Below are positions 35,621 through 44,830 of a stretch of 64,000 bases of DNA, one piece after another. Source of the DNA: Sphaerotilus microaerophilus (GTDB lineage Bacteria; Pseudomonadota; Gammaproteobacteria; Burkholderiales; Burkholderiaceae_C); contig NZ_AP025730.1 of the NCBI RefSeq assembly GCF_023734135.1, positions 4,960,001-5,024,000 of the forward strand. Direction: 5' to 3'. The notes below the pieces were generated by a model. It ran no database searches, was not told the origin of the DNA, and saw nothing but the letters and a program-made list of their open reading frames with translations. A program made the translations under genes and the position numbers. Positions within the stretch are counted from its first letter, which is position 1, and the number at the start of each line of letters is the position of its first letter.

Positions 35621-36952
35621 TCAGCGGCCGGCGATCAGGAGGGCGCGGAAGTCGTTCACGTTGGTGAGCGTCGGCCCCGTGACCACCGAATCGCCGAGAC
35701 GGCCGAAGAACCCGTGGCCGTCATTGTCCGCCAGCCGGTCGAGCGCGTTCATCCCCTGCGCCCAGGCACGTGCCAGCGTGTCCGGCGTGGCGATCGCTCC
35801 GGCGATCTCCTCCGCACCGTCCACCCCGTCGGTGTCCCCGGCCAGCGCCCACACGCCAGGCTCGCCGCCCAGCGCCTGCGCCAGCGACAGCAGGCACTCC
35901 ACGTTGCGCCCGCCGCGGCCCTGGCCGCGCAGCGTCACGGTGGTTTCGCCGCCGGAGAGCAACACGCAGGGCGGCGTGAAGGGCTGGCCGCGGCGCGCCG
36001 TCTGCAGCGCGATGCCCGCCAGCACCTTGCCGACGTCGCGCGCCTCGCCTTCCAGCGCATCACCCAGGATGTGCGCCGACCAGCCGGCCGCACGCGCCAC
36101 CTCGGCCGCCGCCTCCAGCGCCAGCTGCGGCGCCGCCACCAGCCGCAGCTCGGCACGCGCCAGCCGCGGGTCGCCGGGCTTGACCGACTCGCCCTGGCCG
36201 CTCTCCAGCCACGCCCGCGCCGCGGCCGGCAGCTCGATGCCGAAGCGCCGCACGATGGCCAGCGCGTCAGCGCAGGTGGTGGCGTCCGCCACGGTCGGGC
36301 CCGAGGCGATGTCCACCGGGTCGTCACCCGGCACGTCGGAGATCGCCAGCGTCAGCAGCCGCGCCGGGTGGCAGGCGGCGGCGAGGCGGCCGCCCTTGAT
36401 CGCCGAGAGGTGGCGGCGCAGGCCGTTCATCTCGCGGATCGTGGCGCCCGAGGCCAGCAGCGAGCGGTTGATGGCCTGCTTGTCGGCCAGCGTCAGCCCG
36501 GGCGCGGGCAGCGGCAGCAGCGCCGAGCCGCCGCCGGAGATCAGGCAGATCACCAGGTCGCGCTCGCTCAGCCCCTGCACGTAGGCCAGCAGCCGCTCGG
36601 CCGCGGCCAGCCCGGCGGCATCGGGCACCGGGTGGGCCGCCTCGATGATCTGGATGTGCGCGCAGGGCTGGGCGTAGCCGTAGCGCGTCACCACCAGGCC
36701 CTCCCAGCGCAGGCCCTGGCTGGCGGCCAGCGGCTGCCAGTGCGCCTCCAGCGCTGCGGCCATCGCCGCCGAGGCCTTGCCGGCGCCGATCACGACGATG
36801 CGCCCACCCGCGGCCTGCACCGCCGCCAGTTCCTCGGCCGACGGCAGGTGCGGTGGCAGGCACAGCGCCGGCTGGGCCGAGGCGATGGCGGCATCGAACA
36901 GGCGGCGCAGCAGCGCGCGCGCCTCGGCATCGGTCGGGGTGGTGGTCATCAC
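35621..36952 (-). CDS. Glycerate 2-kinase, type-2/MOFRL family (TtuD/GarK-like)
   Basis: A 443-residue protein of the DUF4147/MOFRL family, with the glycine-rich segment RIVVIGAGKASAAMA near residue 55, LISGGGSALLPLP near 135 and the MOFRL-domain motif LSGGETTVTLRGQGRGGRN near 335. Members phosphorylate D-glycerate to 2-phosphoglycerate, though some are annotated hydroxypyruvate reductase (TtuD). Here it ends the glucarate/galactarate route by using the glycerate made by GarR. It lies 39 bp after garR in one operon. Confidence 0.88.
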   Translation of the reverse strand: MMTTTPTDAEARALLRRLFDAAIASAQPALCLPPHLPSAEELAAVQAAGGRIVVIGAGKASAAMAAALEAHWQPLAASQGLRWEGLVVTRYGYAQPCAHIQIIEAAHPVPDAAGLAAAERLLAYVQGLSERDLVICLISGGGSALLPLPAPGLTLADKQAINRSLLASGATIREMNGLRRHLSAIKGGRLAAACHPARLLTLAISDVPGDDPVDIASGPTVADATTCADALAIVRRFGIELPAAARAWLESGQGESVKPGDPRLARAELRLVAAPQLALEAAAEVARAAGWSAHILGDALEGEARDVGKVLAGIALQTARRGQPFTPPCVLLSGGETTVTLRGQGRGGRNVECLLSLAQALGGEPGVWALAGDTDGVDGAEEIAGAIATPDTLARAWAQGMNALDRLADNDGHGFFGRLGDSVVTGPTLTNVNDFRALLIAGR

Positions 36953-36991
36953 ATTGCAGGGGTCGGAACGGGAGGCCGAGGGTAAGCCAGC

Positions 36992-37921
36992 TCAGGCAGC
37001 CGGCGCCTGTGCCACCTCGTGGCCCGCCATCAGTTCCAACGCCTTGACCAGCGCGGAGTGGTCCAGCTGGTCCCAGCCCTGGGCGGCGCAGGCGTTCATC
37101 AGCTGCGCGGCGTTGGCCGTCTGCGGCAGCGCCACGCCCATCGCACGGGCGCCCTGCAGCGCCAGGTTCAGGTCCTTCTGGTGCAGGGCGATGCGAAAGC
37201 CCGGGTTGAAGGTGCGCTTGATCATGCGCTCGCCATGCACCTCCAGGATGCGGCTGGACGCGAAACCGCCCATCAGCGCCTGGCGCACCTTGGCCGGGTC
37301 CGCACCGGCCTTGCTGGCGAAGACCAGCGCCTCGCCCACCGCGGCGATGTTCAGCGCCACGATGATCTGGTTGGCCACCTTGGTGGTCTGGCCGGCGCCG
37401 ACCGGGCCGACGTGGGTGATGTTCCGGCCCATCAGCGCGAATAGCGGCTGCACGCGGGCGAAGGCCGCCTCGCTGCCGCCGACCATGATGGTCAGGCTGG
37501 CGGCCTTGGCGCCCACCTCGCCGCCGGAAACGGGGGCGTCCAGGTAGTCCGCACCCAGCGCGGCGAGGCGCGCGGCGAACTGCTTGGTCTCGATCGGCGA
37601 GATGCTGCTCATGTCGACGACCAGCTTGCCGGCGCCACCATTGGAAGTCAGACCGGAAGCGACACCGTTCTCACCGAACAACACCTTCTCGACGTCCGGG
37701 GTGTCCGGCAGCATCGTGAAGACGATGTCGGCGCGCTCGGCCACCTCGCGGGCGCTGGCGCAGGCGACGGCGCCCGCATCGGTCAGCGCGGCCGGCACCG
37801 CGCTGCGGGTGTTGACGAAGAGCTGGTGCCCGGCGGCCAGCAGGTGGCCGGCCATCGGCGCACCCATGATGCCCAGGCCGATGAAGCCGAGGTTGAGGGA
37901 GGGAGTCGAAGAGGTCGTCAT
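36992..37921 (-). CDS. garR: 2-Hydroxy-3-oxopropionate (tartronate semialdehyde) reductase
   Basis: A 309-residue beta-hydroxyacid dehydrogenase. The NAD-binding motif GFIGLGIMGAPMAGHL is at the N-terminus, the substrate loop DAPVSGGEVGAK near residue 125, and the catalytic lysine is in GQTTKVANQII near residue 180. It reduces tartronate semialdehyde to glycerate. It lies between the glycerate kinase and garL genes in one operon, with gaps of 39 and 18 bp, which fixes its role in sugar-diacid breakdown; glxR of glyoxylate metabolism would be the other option. Confidence 0.92.
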   Translation of the reverse strand: MTTSSTPSLNLGFIGLGIMGAPMAGHLLAAGHQLFVNTRSAVPAALTDAGAVACASAREVAERADIVFTMLPDTPDVEKVLFGENGVASGLTSNGGAGKLVVDMSSISPIETKQFAARLAALGADYLDAPVSGGEVGAKAASLTIMVGGSEAAFARVQPLFALMGRNITHVGPVGAGQTTKVANQIIVALNIAAVGEALVFASKAGADPAKVRQALMGGFASSRILEVHGERMIKRTFNPGFRIALHQKDLNLALQGARAMGVALPQTANAAQLMNACAAQGWDQLDHSALVKALELMAGHEVAQAPAA

Positions 37922-37939
37922 GGAATGCTTCTTTCGGAT

Positions 37940-38749
37940 TCAATACTGAGCGGCGATCGGTCCGGCGCCCGGGTCGCGGAACTTGTCGGCCAGTGCCTGC
38001 GTCTGCATGCGCAGCACGCCCAGGTCGCTGCCCACGGCGACGAAGGTCATGCCCTGGGCCAGGTAGCGGCGCGCATCGGCTTCGGCCGGTGACAGGATCC
38101 CGGTGGGCTTGCCGGCGGCGCGGGCGGCGGCCTGCACCTCGGCGATGGCGGCCTGCACCTCCGGGTGGTTGGGTTGGCCAAGGTGGCCGTAGGCCGCGGC
38201 GAGGTCAGAGGGGCCGATGAAGAGGCAGTCCACCCCCTCCACCGCGGCGATCTCGGCGGCGGCAGCCACCGCGGCGCGGGTCTCGATCTGCACGATGACG
38301 CAAATCTCGTCGTTGACCCGCTGGAAGTAGTCCGGCACCGCGCCGTAGCGGTTGCTGCGCTGCGAGACCGACACCCCCCGCACACCCTGCGGCGGGTAGC
38401 GGGTGGCGGCCACCGCGGCGCGGGCCTGCTCGGCGCTGTCCACCATCGGGATCAGGAAGTTGTGGCAGCCCGCGTCCAGCAGCCGCTTGATCTGCACCGT
38501 GTCGTTCCAGGACGGGCGCACCACCGGCGCGCTCGGGCTGTCCTTGAGCGCCATCAGCTGCGGGATCAGCGTCAGCACGTCGTTGGGCGCGTGCTCGGCG
38601 TCCAGCAGCAGCCAGTCGAAGCCGGCCACACCGACCACCTCGGTGGTGATCGGGCTGCCCAGCGACAGCCAGCAGCCGATCTGGGTGCGGCCGGCGCGCA
38701 GGGCCTGGCGGAAGGTGTTGGGGAAAGGGGAATAAGGGGGGCGGCTCAT
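37940..38749 (-). CDS. garL: 2-Dehydro-3-deoxyglucarate aldolase
   Basis: A 269-residue class II HpcH/HpaI aldolase, which splits 2-dehydro-3-deoxyglucarate (5-keto-4-deoxyglucarate) into pyruvate and tartronate semialdehyde. Characteristic stretches are [31 protein letters not shown], the metal-binding [10 protein letters not shown] near residue 155 and [14 protein letters not shown] near 180. It is 18-19 bp from garR and gudD on either side. Confidence 0.92.
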   Translation of the reverse strand: MSRPPYSPFPNTFRQALRAGRTQIGCWLSLGSPITTEVVGVAGFDWLLLDAEHAPNDVLTLIPQLMALKDSPSAPVVRPSWNDTVQIKRLLDAGCHNFLIPMVDSAEQARAAVAATRYPPQGVRGVSVSQRSNRYGAVPDYFQRVNDEICVIVQIETRAAVAAAAEIAAVEGVDCLFIGPSDLAAAYGHLGQPNHPEVQAAIAEVQAAARAAGKPTGILSPAEADARRYLAQGMTFVAVGSDLGVLRMQTQALADKFRDPGAGPIAAQY

Positions 38750-38768
38750 GGGGGGTCCTGTTCTGCGG

Positions 38769-40094
38769 TCAGCGCACCAGGCAGGGCCGCTTCGGGTCGA
38801 AGGTCCAGCCGGGGATCAGGCACTGCATCGCGATGGCGTCGTCGCGCGCGCCCAGGCCGTGCTGCAGGTAGAGCTGGTGGGCCTTCTCGACCTCGACCAT
38901 GTCCAGCTCGATGCCCAGGCCGGGCTTCTTCGGCACCGCGACGTGGCCGCCGACGATGGGCAGCGGCTCCTTCGTCAGGCGCTGGCCGTCCTGCCAGATC
39001 CAGTGGGTGTCGATGGCGGTGACCTTGCCGGGCGCGGCGGCGCCCACATGCGTGAACATCGCCAGGCTGACGTCGAAGTGGTTGTTCGAGTGGCTGCCCC
39101 AGGTCAGGCCCCAGTCGCGGCAGGTCTGCGCCACGCGCACCGAGCCGGCCATGGTCCAGAAGTGCGGGTCGGCCAGCGGGATGTCCACGCTCTGCAGGCT
39201 GAGCGCATGCACGAACTGGCGCCAGTCGGTGGCCACCATGTTGGTGGCCGTGGGCAGGCCGGTGGCGCGACGGAACTCGGCCATCACCTCGCGGCCGGAG
39301 AAGCCGCCTTCGGCGCCACAGGGGTCCTCGGCGTAGGCGACCACGCCGCGCATGCGCTGGCCCAGGCGGATGGCATCTTTCAGCAGCCAGCCGCCGTTGG
39401 GGTCGAGGGTGACGCGCGCGTCCGGGAAGCGCTCGTGGATCGCGGTGACGGCGTCCACCTCGGCATCACCGGCCAGCACGCCGCCCTTGAGCTTGAAGTC
39501 GTTGAAGCCGTACTTCTCGCGCGCGGCCTCGGCCAGGCGCACCACCGATTCGGGCGTCATCGCCGCCTCGTGGCGCAGGCGGAACCAGGCGTTGTCCGCG
39601 TCCGGCTCCGAGTGGTAGGGCAGGTCGGTCTTCGTGCGGTCGCCGACGAAGAAGAGGTAGCCCAGCATCTCGACTGAATCGCGCTGCCGACCCTCGCCGA
39701 GCAGGTCGCAGACCGGCAGGTTGAGGTGCTGGCCGAGCAGGTCCAGCATCGCCGACTCGATGGCGGCCAGCGCGTGGATCGTGATGCGCAGGTCGAAGGT
39801 CTGCAGCCCGCGCCCGCCGCGGTCACGGTCGGCAAAGGCCTTCTGCACCGCCTGCAGCACCGCCAGGTGGCTGCCCACGCCGACGACGAGTGCGGCCGCG
39901 TCCTCCAGCGTCTGGCGGATCTTCTCGCCGCCGGGCACCTCGCCCACGCCGGTGCGGCCGGCCGAATCGGTCAGCACCAGCAGGTTGCGGGTGAAGAAGG
40001 GGGCGTGCGCGCCGCTGAGGTTGAGCAGCATGCCGTCGCGCCCCGCAACGGGGATGGCGCGCAGCGATTGGATGGTGGGAGCGTGAGAGGACAT
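38769..40094 (-). CDS. gudD: Glucarate dehydratase
   Basis: A 441-residue enolase-superfamily enzyme, full family length, which dehydrates D-glucarate (and often idarate) to 5-keto-4-deoxyglucarate. N-terminal capping segment [16 protein letters not shown], catalytic [14 protein letters not shown] with the paired lysines near residue 205, metal ligands in [11 protein letters not shown] and [11 protein letters not shown], and the [19 protein letters not shown] end are all present. It is the second gene of the operon and precedes garL by 19 bp. Confidence 0.95.
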   Translation of the reverse strand: MSSHAPTIQSLRAIPVAGRDGMLLNLSGAHAPFFTRNLLVLTDSAGRTGVGEVPGGEKIRQTLEDAAALVVGVGSHLAVLQAVQKAFADRDRGGRGLQTFDLRITIHALAAIESAMLDLLGQHLNLPVCDLLGEGRQRDSVEMLGYLFFVGDRTKTDLPYHSEPDADNAWFRLRHEAAMTPESVVRLAEAAREKYGFNDFKLKGGVLAGDAEVDAVTAIHERFPDARVTLDPNGGWLLKDAIRLGQRMRGVVAYAEDPCGAEGGFSGREVMAEFRRATGLPTATNMVATDWRQFVHALSLQSVDIPLADPHFWTMAGSVRVAQTCRDWGLTWGSHSNNHFDVSLAMFTHVGAAAPGKVTAIDTHWIWQDGQRLTKEPLPIVGGHVAVPKKPGLGIELDMVEVEKAHQLYLQHGLGARDDAIAMQCLIPGWTFDPKRPCLVR

Positions 40095-40156
40095 GGCAGA
40101 CGATGGGTATTTGGCAAGCAGCCGCCGCGGATCCGGCTCTGCCGGTCCGCTGGAGG

Positions 40157-40197
40157 CGCCCCCCTGGGGGGGGGAGCGGCGTCAGCCGCAACGGGGG
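40157..40197. terminator. GC-rich hairpin between the Bug and gudD genes
   Basis: A run of six C, a T and nine G can fold on itself, followed by gcggcgtcagccgc, a second small hairpin. It lies in the 105-bp gap between the Bug-protein gene and gudD and has no T-tract, so it may attenuate transcription or stabilise mRNA ends rather than terminate. A similar C/G-run hairpin is at about 31396-31433. Confidence 0.35.
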
Positions 40198-40199
40198 GT

Positions 40200-41165
40200 T
40201 CAATCCGCGGTGATCTTGCGGGTCTCGATCAGCTGCTTCCAGCGCGCGTTCTCACGCGCCTGGTAGGCCACGAACTGCTCGGGCGTGTTGCCCACGATCT
40301 CCAGCCCCACCGAGGTGAACTGCTGCTTGACCTTGGGGTCGGCCAGCGCGGCCAGCAGGCCTTCATGCATCTTTGCGCGGACGTCGGCCGGGAGGCCCTT
40401 GGGGCCGACCACGGCCTGCCAGGACTGCACGTCGGCGCCCTTGATGCCCGACTCGCCCAGCGTCGGCACGTTGGGCAGCAGCGGCGAGCGCTTTTCGCTG
40501 GTGATGGCCAGCACCTTGAGCTTGCCGGCGTTGATGTGCTGCAGCACCGAGTTGATGTTCATGAAGCCGGCGTCCACCTGGCCGCCCAGCAGGTCGGAGA
40601 TGGCCGGGCCACCGCCCTTGTAGGGGATGTGGGCGCCGGAGGTGCCGGTCTGCAGCCAGAACAGCTCGGCCGTCAGGTGGTCGGACGAACCGTTGCCCGA
40701 CGAGGCAAAACTCATCTTGTCCGGATTCGCCTTGAGGTGGGCCAGCACGTCGGCCACCGACTTGTGCGGCGAGTTGGCCGGCACCACCAGCACGTTGGGC
40801 GCGGCCACCAGCACGGTGAGGTAGTCGAAGTCCTTGCCGGCCTCGTAGGGCACCGCCTTGAGCAGGTGCGGCGCGATCACCAGCGGACCCAGCGAGGTCA
40901 CCAGGAAGGTGTAGCCGTCCGGCGCCGCACGCTTGACCTGGGCAGCCCCGATGGTGCCGGTGGCGCCCGCCTTGTTCTCCACCACAAAGGTCTGGCCCAG
41001 CCGCTCCTGCAGCTTCTGGCCGATGGCGCGGGCCACCGTGTCGGAGGCACCGCCCGGCGGGAAGGGCACCACCAGCGTGACGGGCTTGTCCGGCCAGGCG
41101 AAGGCGGGGGACATCAGCGCAGCGCCAAGGGTGAACGCAGCGGCCAGGGCGAACAGCTTCTTCAT
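40200..41165 (-). CDS. Bug/TctC-family substrate-binding protein of the glucarate operon
   Basis: A 321-residue periplasmic binding protein of the tripartite tricarboxylate transporter type. It has a clean signal peptide ending SPAFA, then WPDKPVTLVVPFPPGGASD, the Bug opening. It is the first gene of the minus-strand operon gudD-garL-garR-glycerate kinase and is divergent from garD, so glucarate or galactarate is the probable ligand. No TctA/TctB membrane genes accompany it, which is usual for Bug proteins. Confidence 0.9.
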   Translation of the reverse strand: MKKLFALAAAFTLGAALMSPAFAWPDKPVTLVVPFPPGGASDTVARAIGQKLQERLGQTFVVENKAGATGTIGAAQVKRAAPDGYTFLVTSLGPLVIAPHLLKAVPYEAGKDFDYLTVLVAAPNVLVVPANSPHKSVADVLAHLKANPDKMSFASSGNGSSDHLTAELFWLQTGTSGAHIPYKGGGPAISDLLGGQVDAGFMNINSVLQHINAGKLKVLAITSEKRSPLLPNVPTLGESGIKGADVQSWQAVVGPKGLPADVRAKMHEGLLAALADPKVKQQFTSVGLEIVGNTPEQFVAYQARENARWKQLIETRKITAD

Positions 41166-41217
41166 CGGGTGTCTCCGTGTGCTTCCGTCAAAGCGGGAAG
41201 GAAATTGTCGTTAGTCA

Positions 41218-41229
41218 TCGTACAACATG
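41218..41229 (-). promoter_or_regulatory. GntR operator-like site 1 (Bug/gudD promoter side)
   Basis: The 12-mer TCGTACAACATG occurs here and, in inverted orientation, again at 41338-41349, each close to one end of the 224-bp divergent region between the Bug-protein gene and garD. On the minus strand the core reads TTGTACGATGA, close to the TTGTNNNACAA type bound by FadR-subfamily GntR proteins. Confidence 0.6.
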
Positions 41230-41337
41230 ACGACGCAGTGTCAACCCACCTGGCACCCTGATGCGACGACCAATCGCACAGGGTAAACCCGTCAATCGGC
41301 TGACTTGACACCGTGGCAGGGACCTGAAACTATGATC

Positions 41338-41352
41338 CATGTTGTACGACAA
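41338..41352 (+). promoter_or_regulatory. GntR operator-like site 2 (garD promoter side)
   Basis: CATGTTGTACGA at 41338-41349 is the exact inverse of site 1, and its core TTGT-ACG-ACAA at 41342-41352 is a palindrome with 4-bp arms, the common FCD-type GntR operator. It lies 38 bp before the garD start, where binding would block transcription. Confidence 0.65.
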
Positions 41353-41389
41353 CAAACAACGTCACCGACCCACTCTCACTGAAGGCGCC

Positions 41390-42985
41390 ATGAGTTCCAC
41401 CCGCCCCCCGCTCGTCATCCGCATGCACGCAGCGGACAACGTCGCCATCGTCGCCAACGACGGCGGGCTGGCGGCCGGCACCATGCTGCCCGGCCCGGTC
41501 GGCGCCGGGCTCGTGCTGCGCGAGCGTGTGCCGCAGGGCCACAAGGTGGCGCTGGCCGACCTCGCCGAGGGCGAGGTGGTGCGGCGCTACGACGTGCCCA
41601 TCGGCTACGCGCTGCAGCCCATCCCGGCCGGCAGCTGGGTACACGAAAAGCGCCTGCGCATGCCCGCCGCGCGCGAGCTCCACGGCCTGCCGATGGCCAC
41701 CGCGGCCCGCCCGCCGGTCGAGCCGCTGACCGGCCACACCTTCCAGGGCTACCGCAACGCCGACGGCTCGGTGGGCACGCGCAACCTGCTCGCCATCACC
41801 TCCACCGTGCAGTGCGTGGCCGGCGTGGTCGAGCACGCCGCGCGGCGCATCCGCGAGGAGCTGCTGCCGCACTATCCGAACGTGGACGGCGTGGTCGCGC
41901 TGGAGCACAGCTACGGCTGCGGCGTGGCGATCGACGCGCCCGACGCGGTGATCCCGATCCGCACCGTGCGCCACCTCTCGCTCAACCCCAACTTCGGCGG
42001 CGAGGTGCTGGTCGTCAGCCTGGGCTGCGAGAAGCTGCAGCCCGAGCGCCTGCTGCCCCCCGGCAGCATCCCGATCGCCGGGAGCACTGGAAGCGCCGGA
42101 GGCCCCCCCTCGGAAGAACCGCTCGATGTGGTCTGCCTGCAGGACGAGGCGCACGTGGGCTTCACCTCGATGCTCGATGACATCGTCGCGCACGCCCGCC
42201 CCCACCTGGAGCGCCTGAACGCCCGCCAGCGCGAGACCGTGCCCGCCAGCGAGCTGGTGCTGGGCGTGCAGTGCGGCGGCAGCGACGCGTTTTCCGGCGT
42301 CACCGCCAACCCGGCGGTGGGCTTCTGCGCCGACCTGCTGGTGCGTGCCGGCGCCACCGTGATGTTCAGCGAGAACACCGAGGTGCGCGACGCCGTCGAG
42401 CAGCTCACCGCCCGCGCGGCAACGCCACAGGTGGCGCAGCAGATCATCGACCAGCTCGGCTGGTACGACCGCTACCTCGACCGCGGCCAGGTCGACCGCG
42501 CCGCCAACACCACGCCCGGCAACAAGGCCGGCGGCCTGTCCAACATCGCCGAAAAGGCGATGGGCTCGATCATCAAGAGCGGCAGTGCGCCCATCGCCCA
42601 CGTGCTGGCGCCGGGCGAGAAGCTCCGGCCCGGCCAGCGCGGCCTGGTCTACGCCGCCACGCCGGCCAGCGATTTCATCTGCGGCACGCTGCAGCTGGCC
42701 GCCGGCATGAACCTGCACGTCTTCACCACCGGCCGCGGCACGCCCTACGGCTTGGCCGCCTGCCCGGTGGTCAAGGTTGCCACCCGCAGCGACCTCGCCC
42801 GGCGCTGGCACGACCTGATGGACCTCAACGCCGGGCGCATCGCCGACGGCGAGCAGACCATCGAAGAAGCCGGCTGGGCCCTGTTCCACCTGCTGCTGGA
42901 GGTGGCCTCCGGCCGAAAGACCTGGGCCGAGCACTGGAAGCTGCACAACGCGCTGGTGCTGTTCAACCCGGCGCCGGTGACTTGA
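41390..42985 (+). CDS. garD: Galactarate dehydratase
   Basis: A 531-residue UxaA/GarD-family lyase that dehydrates galactarate to 5-keto-4-deoxyglucarate, the substrate of GarL. The N-terminal SAF domain begins [18 protein letters not shown]; the main domain has [15 protein letters not shown] near residue 120, EHSYGCG near 170 and [20 protein letters not shown] near 290. The ATG at 41390 gives the family length and sits after the operator-like site. It is divergent from the Bug-gudD operon, so one regulator can control both diacid entry points. Confidence 0.93.
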   Translation: MSSTRPPLVIRMHAADNVAIVANDGGLAAGTMLPGPVGAGLVLRERVPQGHKVALADLAEGEVVRRYDVPIGYALQPIPAGSWVHEKRLRMPAARELHGLPMATAARPPVEPLTGHTFQGYRNADGSVGTRNLLAITSTVQCVAGVVEHAARRIREELLPHYPNVDGVVALEHSYGCGVAIDAPDAVIPIRTVRHLSLNPNFGGEVLVVSLGCEKLQPERLLPPGSIPIAGSTGSAGGPPSEEPLDVVCLQDEAHVGFTSMLDDIVAHARPHLERLNARQRETVPASELVLGVQCGGSDAFSGVTANPAVGFCADLLVRAGATVMFSENTEVRDAVEQLTARAATPQVAQQIIDQLGWYDRYLDRGQVDRAANTTPGNKAGGLSNIAEKAMGSIIKSGSAPIAHVLAPGEKLRPGQRGLVYAATPASDFICGTLQLAAGMNLHVFTTGRGTPYGLAACPVVKVATRSDLARRWHDLMDLNAGRIADGEQTIEEAGWALFHLLLEVASGRKTWAEHWKLHNALVLFNPAPVT

Positions 42986-43171
42986 GGGGCGGTCAACGGA
43001 GCGTGGACGCTGACCGACTTATCGAGATCACCACCTTACCGCCGCCCACAATCGCGCTCGACTGACAATCGTCAGGTGGCCCAGGAGCAAATCAAGTATT
43101 GCAGGCTTCAAGTAGTGGGAAACTCGTCAGGACACGTCTGTGTCAAATCGTCTCCTGACTAGGCGTCACCG

Positions 43172-43729
43172 TCAACTCCACCAGACGCGCACTGTCCTAC
43201 CGCGGACCGAGAACTCAGACGCCTTAAGGTCGCTGACGAAGACTTTCCGCAAGTGAGTGATGAACTGCTCGGTGTCTTTGTCGTCGATCTTCACGCCCGT
43301 GCCTTCGATCATTGTCTCTTCGCGTTGGTGCGTCCAGTAGGGGAGCTCGATAAAGAGGACGGGTGAACCATCGCGGCCGAACTCGACGCCTGACACCTTG
43401 CCACGTAGGTCTTGCACTGCAGCAGCAACCCGTTCCCCTTCGAAGTCGTTGTACTGCTTGACCATCTTGATAAGCGGAACCGCTTGAACGGTCCGTAGCC
43501 TGGGGGTCAGGAAGCCGGTGGACTGAAAACCCTTCTCGAGGCCATAGCCGATGCGGACGAACGTCTCGGCAACCTTGAGATCGACTTCGAGAGGCAGGAC
43601 CATCTCAGGCGGTCTTGGAGTGCCGGGCACAGGTGCTGACGCCGCCGCTTGCGTGGATACGTAGTAGCCGCCCCCGTTGTTGCAGGCTGAGGCTAAGACG
43701 GTCGCAAGAATGAGGATGATGGAGCGCAC
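43172..43729 (-). CDS. Hypothetical lipoprotein
   Basis: A 185-residue protein with a lipoprotein signal: ILILATVLASAC with the lipobox LASAC, cysteine 16. The rest is soluble, with no domain that I recognise. GC content is visibly lower than in garD. The start lies 17 bp after a GTTAGGC core that ends an attC-like structure (43747-43832), an arrangement typical of an integron gene cassette. No other gene is closely linked on this strand. Confidence 0.7.
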   Translation of the reverse strand: MRSIILILATVLASACNNGGGYYVSTQAAASAPVPGTPRPPEMVLPLEVDLKVAETFVRIGYGLEKGFQSTGFLTPRLRTVQAVPLIKMVKQYNDFEGERVAAAVQDLRGKVSGVEFGRDGSPVLFIELPYWTHQREETMIEGTGVKIDDKDTEQFITHLRKVFVSDLKASEFSVRGRTVRVWWS

Positions 43730-43746
43730 GACTGGTTGAATGTGAT

Positions 43747-43832
43747 GCCTAACAGCTAGCGTTTATCTGCCGCCCCCGAGGCGCAGGCAAGCGGGCGGCT
43801 GGGCAGCCAGCGGCAGATAAACCGTATTGAAC
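43747..43832 (-). other. attC-like recombination site (integron cassette type)
   Basis: Read on the minus strand: a degenerate R'' box GTTCAAT (43832-43826), GTTTATCTGCCGC (43822-43810 as its complement) pairing perfectly over 13 bp with GCGGCAGATAAAC (43773-43761), and then a consensus R' core GTTAGGC (43753-43747) 7 nt further on. Total length of 86 bp is within the usual attC range. The R'' box departs from RYYYAAC at one position. It directly precedes a small gene. This 320-bp gap between genes (43730-44050) otherwise holds only the REP-like element at 43975-44044. Confidence 0.5.
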
Positions 43833-43974
43833 TGAACCATGCACCATCCTCTGCGTGAGTAGGCGGCAGGCAGATCATCATGGGGATTGCTTGGTTGCCG
43901 GCCTGTCGCTGCGTCGATTATGGCCAGCCGGGCGGCGCTGGGACATCCCCCTGAGCGGCATAGCGGCATGGTAA

Positions 43975-44044
43975 GGGTCAGGTCTTGTCTTTTGTCATTC
44001 ATGATCGTACTGGACATCTGTTGGCAAAATGCAAGACCTGACCC
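43975..44044. repeat. REP/RAYT-type mobile palindrome (70 bp)
   Basis: GGGTCAGGTCTTG at 43975-43987 is matched by its exact inverse CAAGACCTGACCC at 44032-44044, with a 44-bp interior. GGGGTCAGGTCTTGCA-type ends are common around REP-associated tyrosine transposase genes in betaproteobacteria, and non-autonomous copies are scattered in such genomes (recalled, not searched). It abuts the premature end of the glycosyltransferase gene, 6 bp away. No transposase gene is present in it. Confidence 0.65.
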
Positions 44045-44050
44045 CAACAG

Positions 44051-44800
44051 TTACGCCCTGGTCAGGAAGTGGTCCAGTTCGGGGGCGAGCGGCGGTACCG
44101 GCTCAGTGAGGAGGGGGAACCCGGTGATTTCCAGCGCCGCGGGCCAGTCGGGCTGGCGCGGCGCGAAGCCGGGCGGGAAGAGGCCGAGCAGGGCCTCGCC
44201 CTCGTGGATCCAGTGGTGCATCACCCGCGAGACTGGCGGCAGGTTCAGCTCGGCGCGCAGGCGGTTGAGCGGCTCGGTGAAGAGTGGATCGAGGAAGCGG
44301 CGGTCCATGCCGCGCCAGAGCAGGCGCTTGAGCGGGCGGGGCCAACGCTCCAGTGTGCTGCCCATGGGTGACAGTCGCGGTGCGCGGTGCTCGGAGCGGA
44401 ACACCGAGGGCGCCAGTTGCGCGGCGACGAAGGGAAGGCCGTCGGTCTCGCGCAGCAGGCGGGCGCCGAACGCGAAGGTCGAGCCCAGCAGCAGCGTCTG
44501 GCCGGGCACAACGTCGGCCTTCATCGCCTCCCAGGTCGGCCGCGCGTGATTGATCACGAAGGCCGCGACCAGGGTGAGTCCGGAACGGGACTCGTTGATG
44601 CGCGCGTCGGCCTGGGCCGTGCGCTGCGCCTGGGCGTTGCCGAGCGGGCGAAACACCACCCCCGCCGGCGCCACCAGGGCCTCGTGCATCGGGTTGGCGT
44701 AGAGGATCACCTCGTGCCCGCGCTGGCGCATCTGCGCGGCCAGACGCACGAAGGGCAGCACGTCACCGCTGCTGCCGACGGTCGAGATCAGGAGGCGCAT
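44051..44800 (-). pseudogene. Glycosyltransferase (UGT/MGT family), C-terminal half lost
   Basis: The start RLLISTVGSSGDVLPFVRLA is the N-terminal domain of a GT-B glycosyltransferase acting on lipids, sterols or macrolides. Only 249 residues remain, against about 420 for the family, and the UDP-sugar-binding C-terminal domain is missing. The frame stops at 44051, just beside the REP-like element at 43975-44044, so a mobile-element event probably removed the 3' half. The gene is divergent from a TetR regulator with a shared operator-like dyad, suggesting that it was once a regulated self-protection or modification gene. Confidence 0.8.
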
Positions 44801-44805
44801 GGCTG

Positions 44806-44828
44806 CAATGTTAACGTTGATAACATTG
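44806..44828. promoter_or_regulatory. Inverted repeat, probable TetR operator
   Basis: CAATGTTA and TAACATTG are 8-bp perfect arms around a 7-bp spacer, AT-rich in a GC-rich setting. The dyad lies between the divergent glycosyltransferase remnant and the TetR gene, covering both starts, as expected for an autoregulating TetR repressor. Confidence 0.7.
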
Positions 44829-44830
44829 GC

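Noticed and set aside
43080..43171. A possible attC after the lipoprotein gene (CAGGAG/CTCCTG pair)
   Set aside because: No GTTRRRY core could be found next to the pairing, so it is not supported.
42986..43171. Gap between garD and the lipoprotein gene searched for a small gene or RNA
   Set aside because: No start with a ribosome binding site, no convincing structure; only short chance frames.
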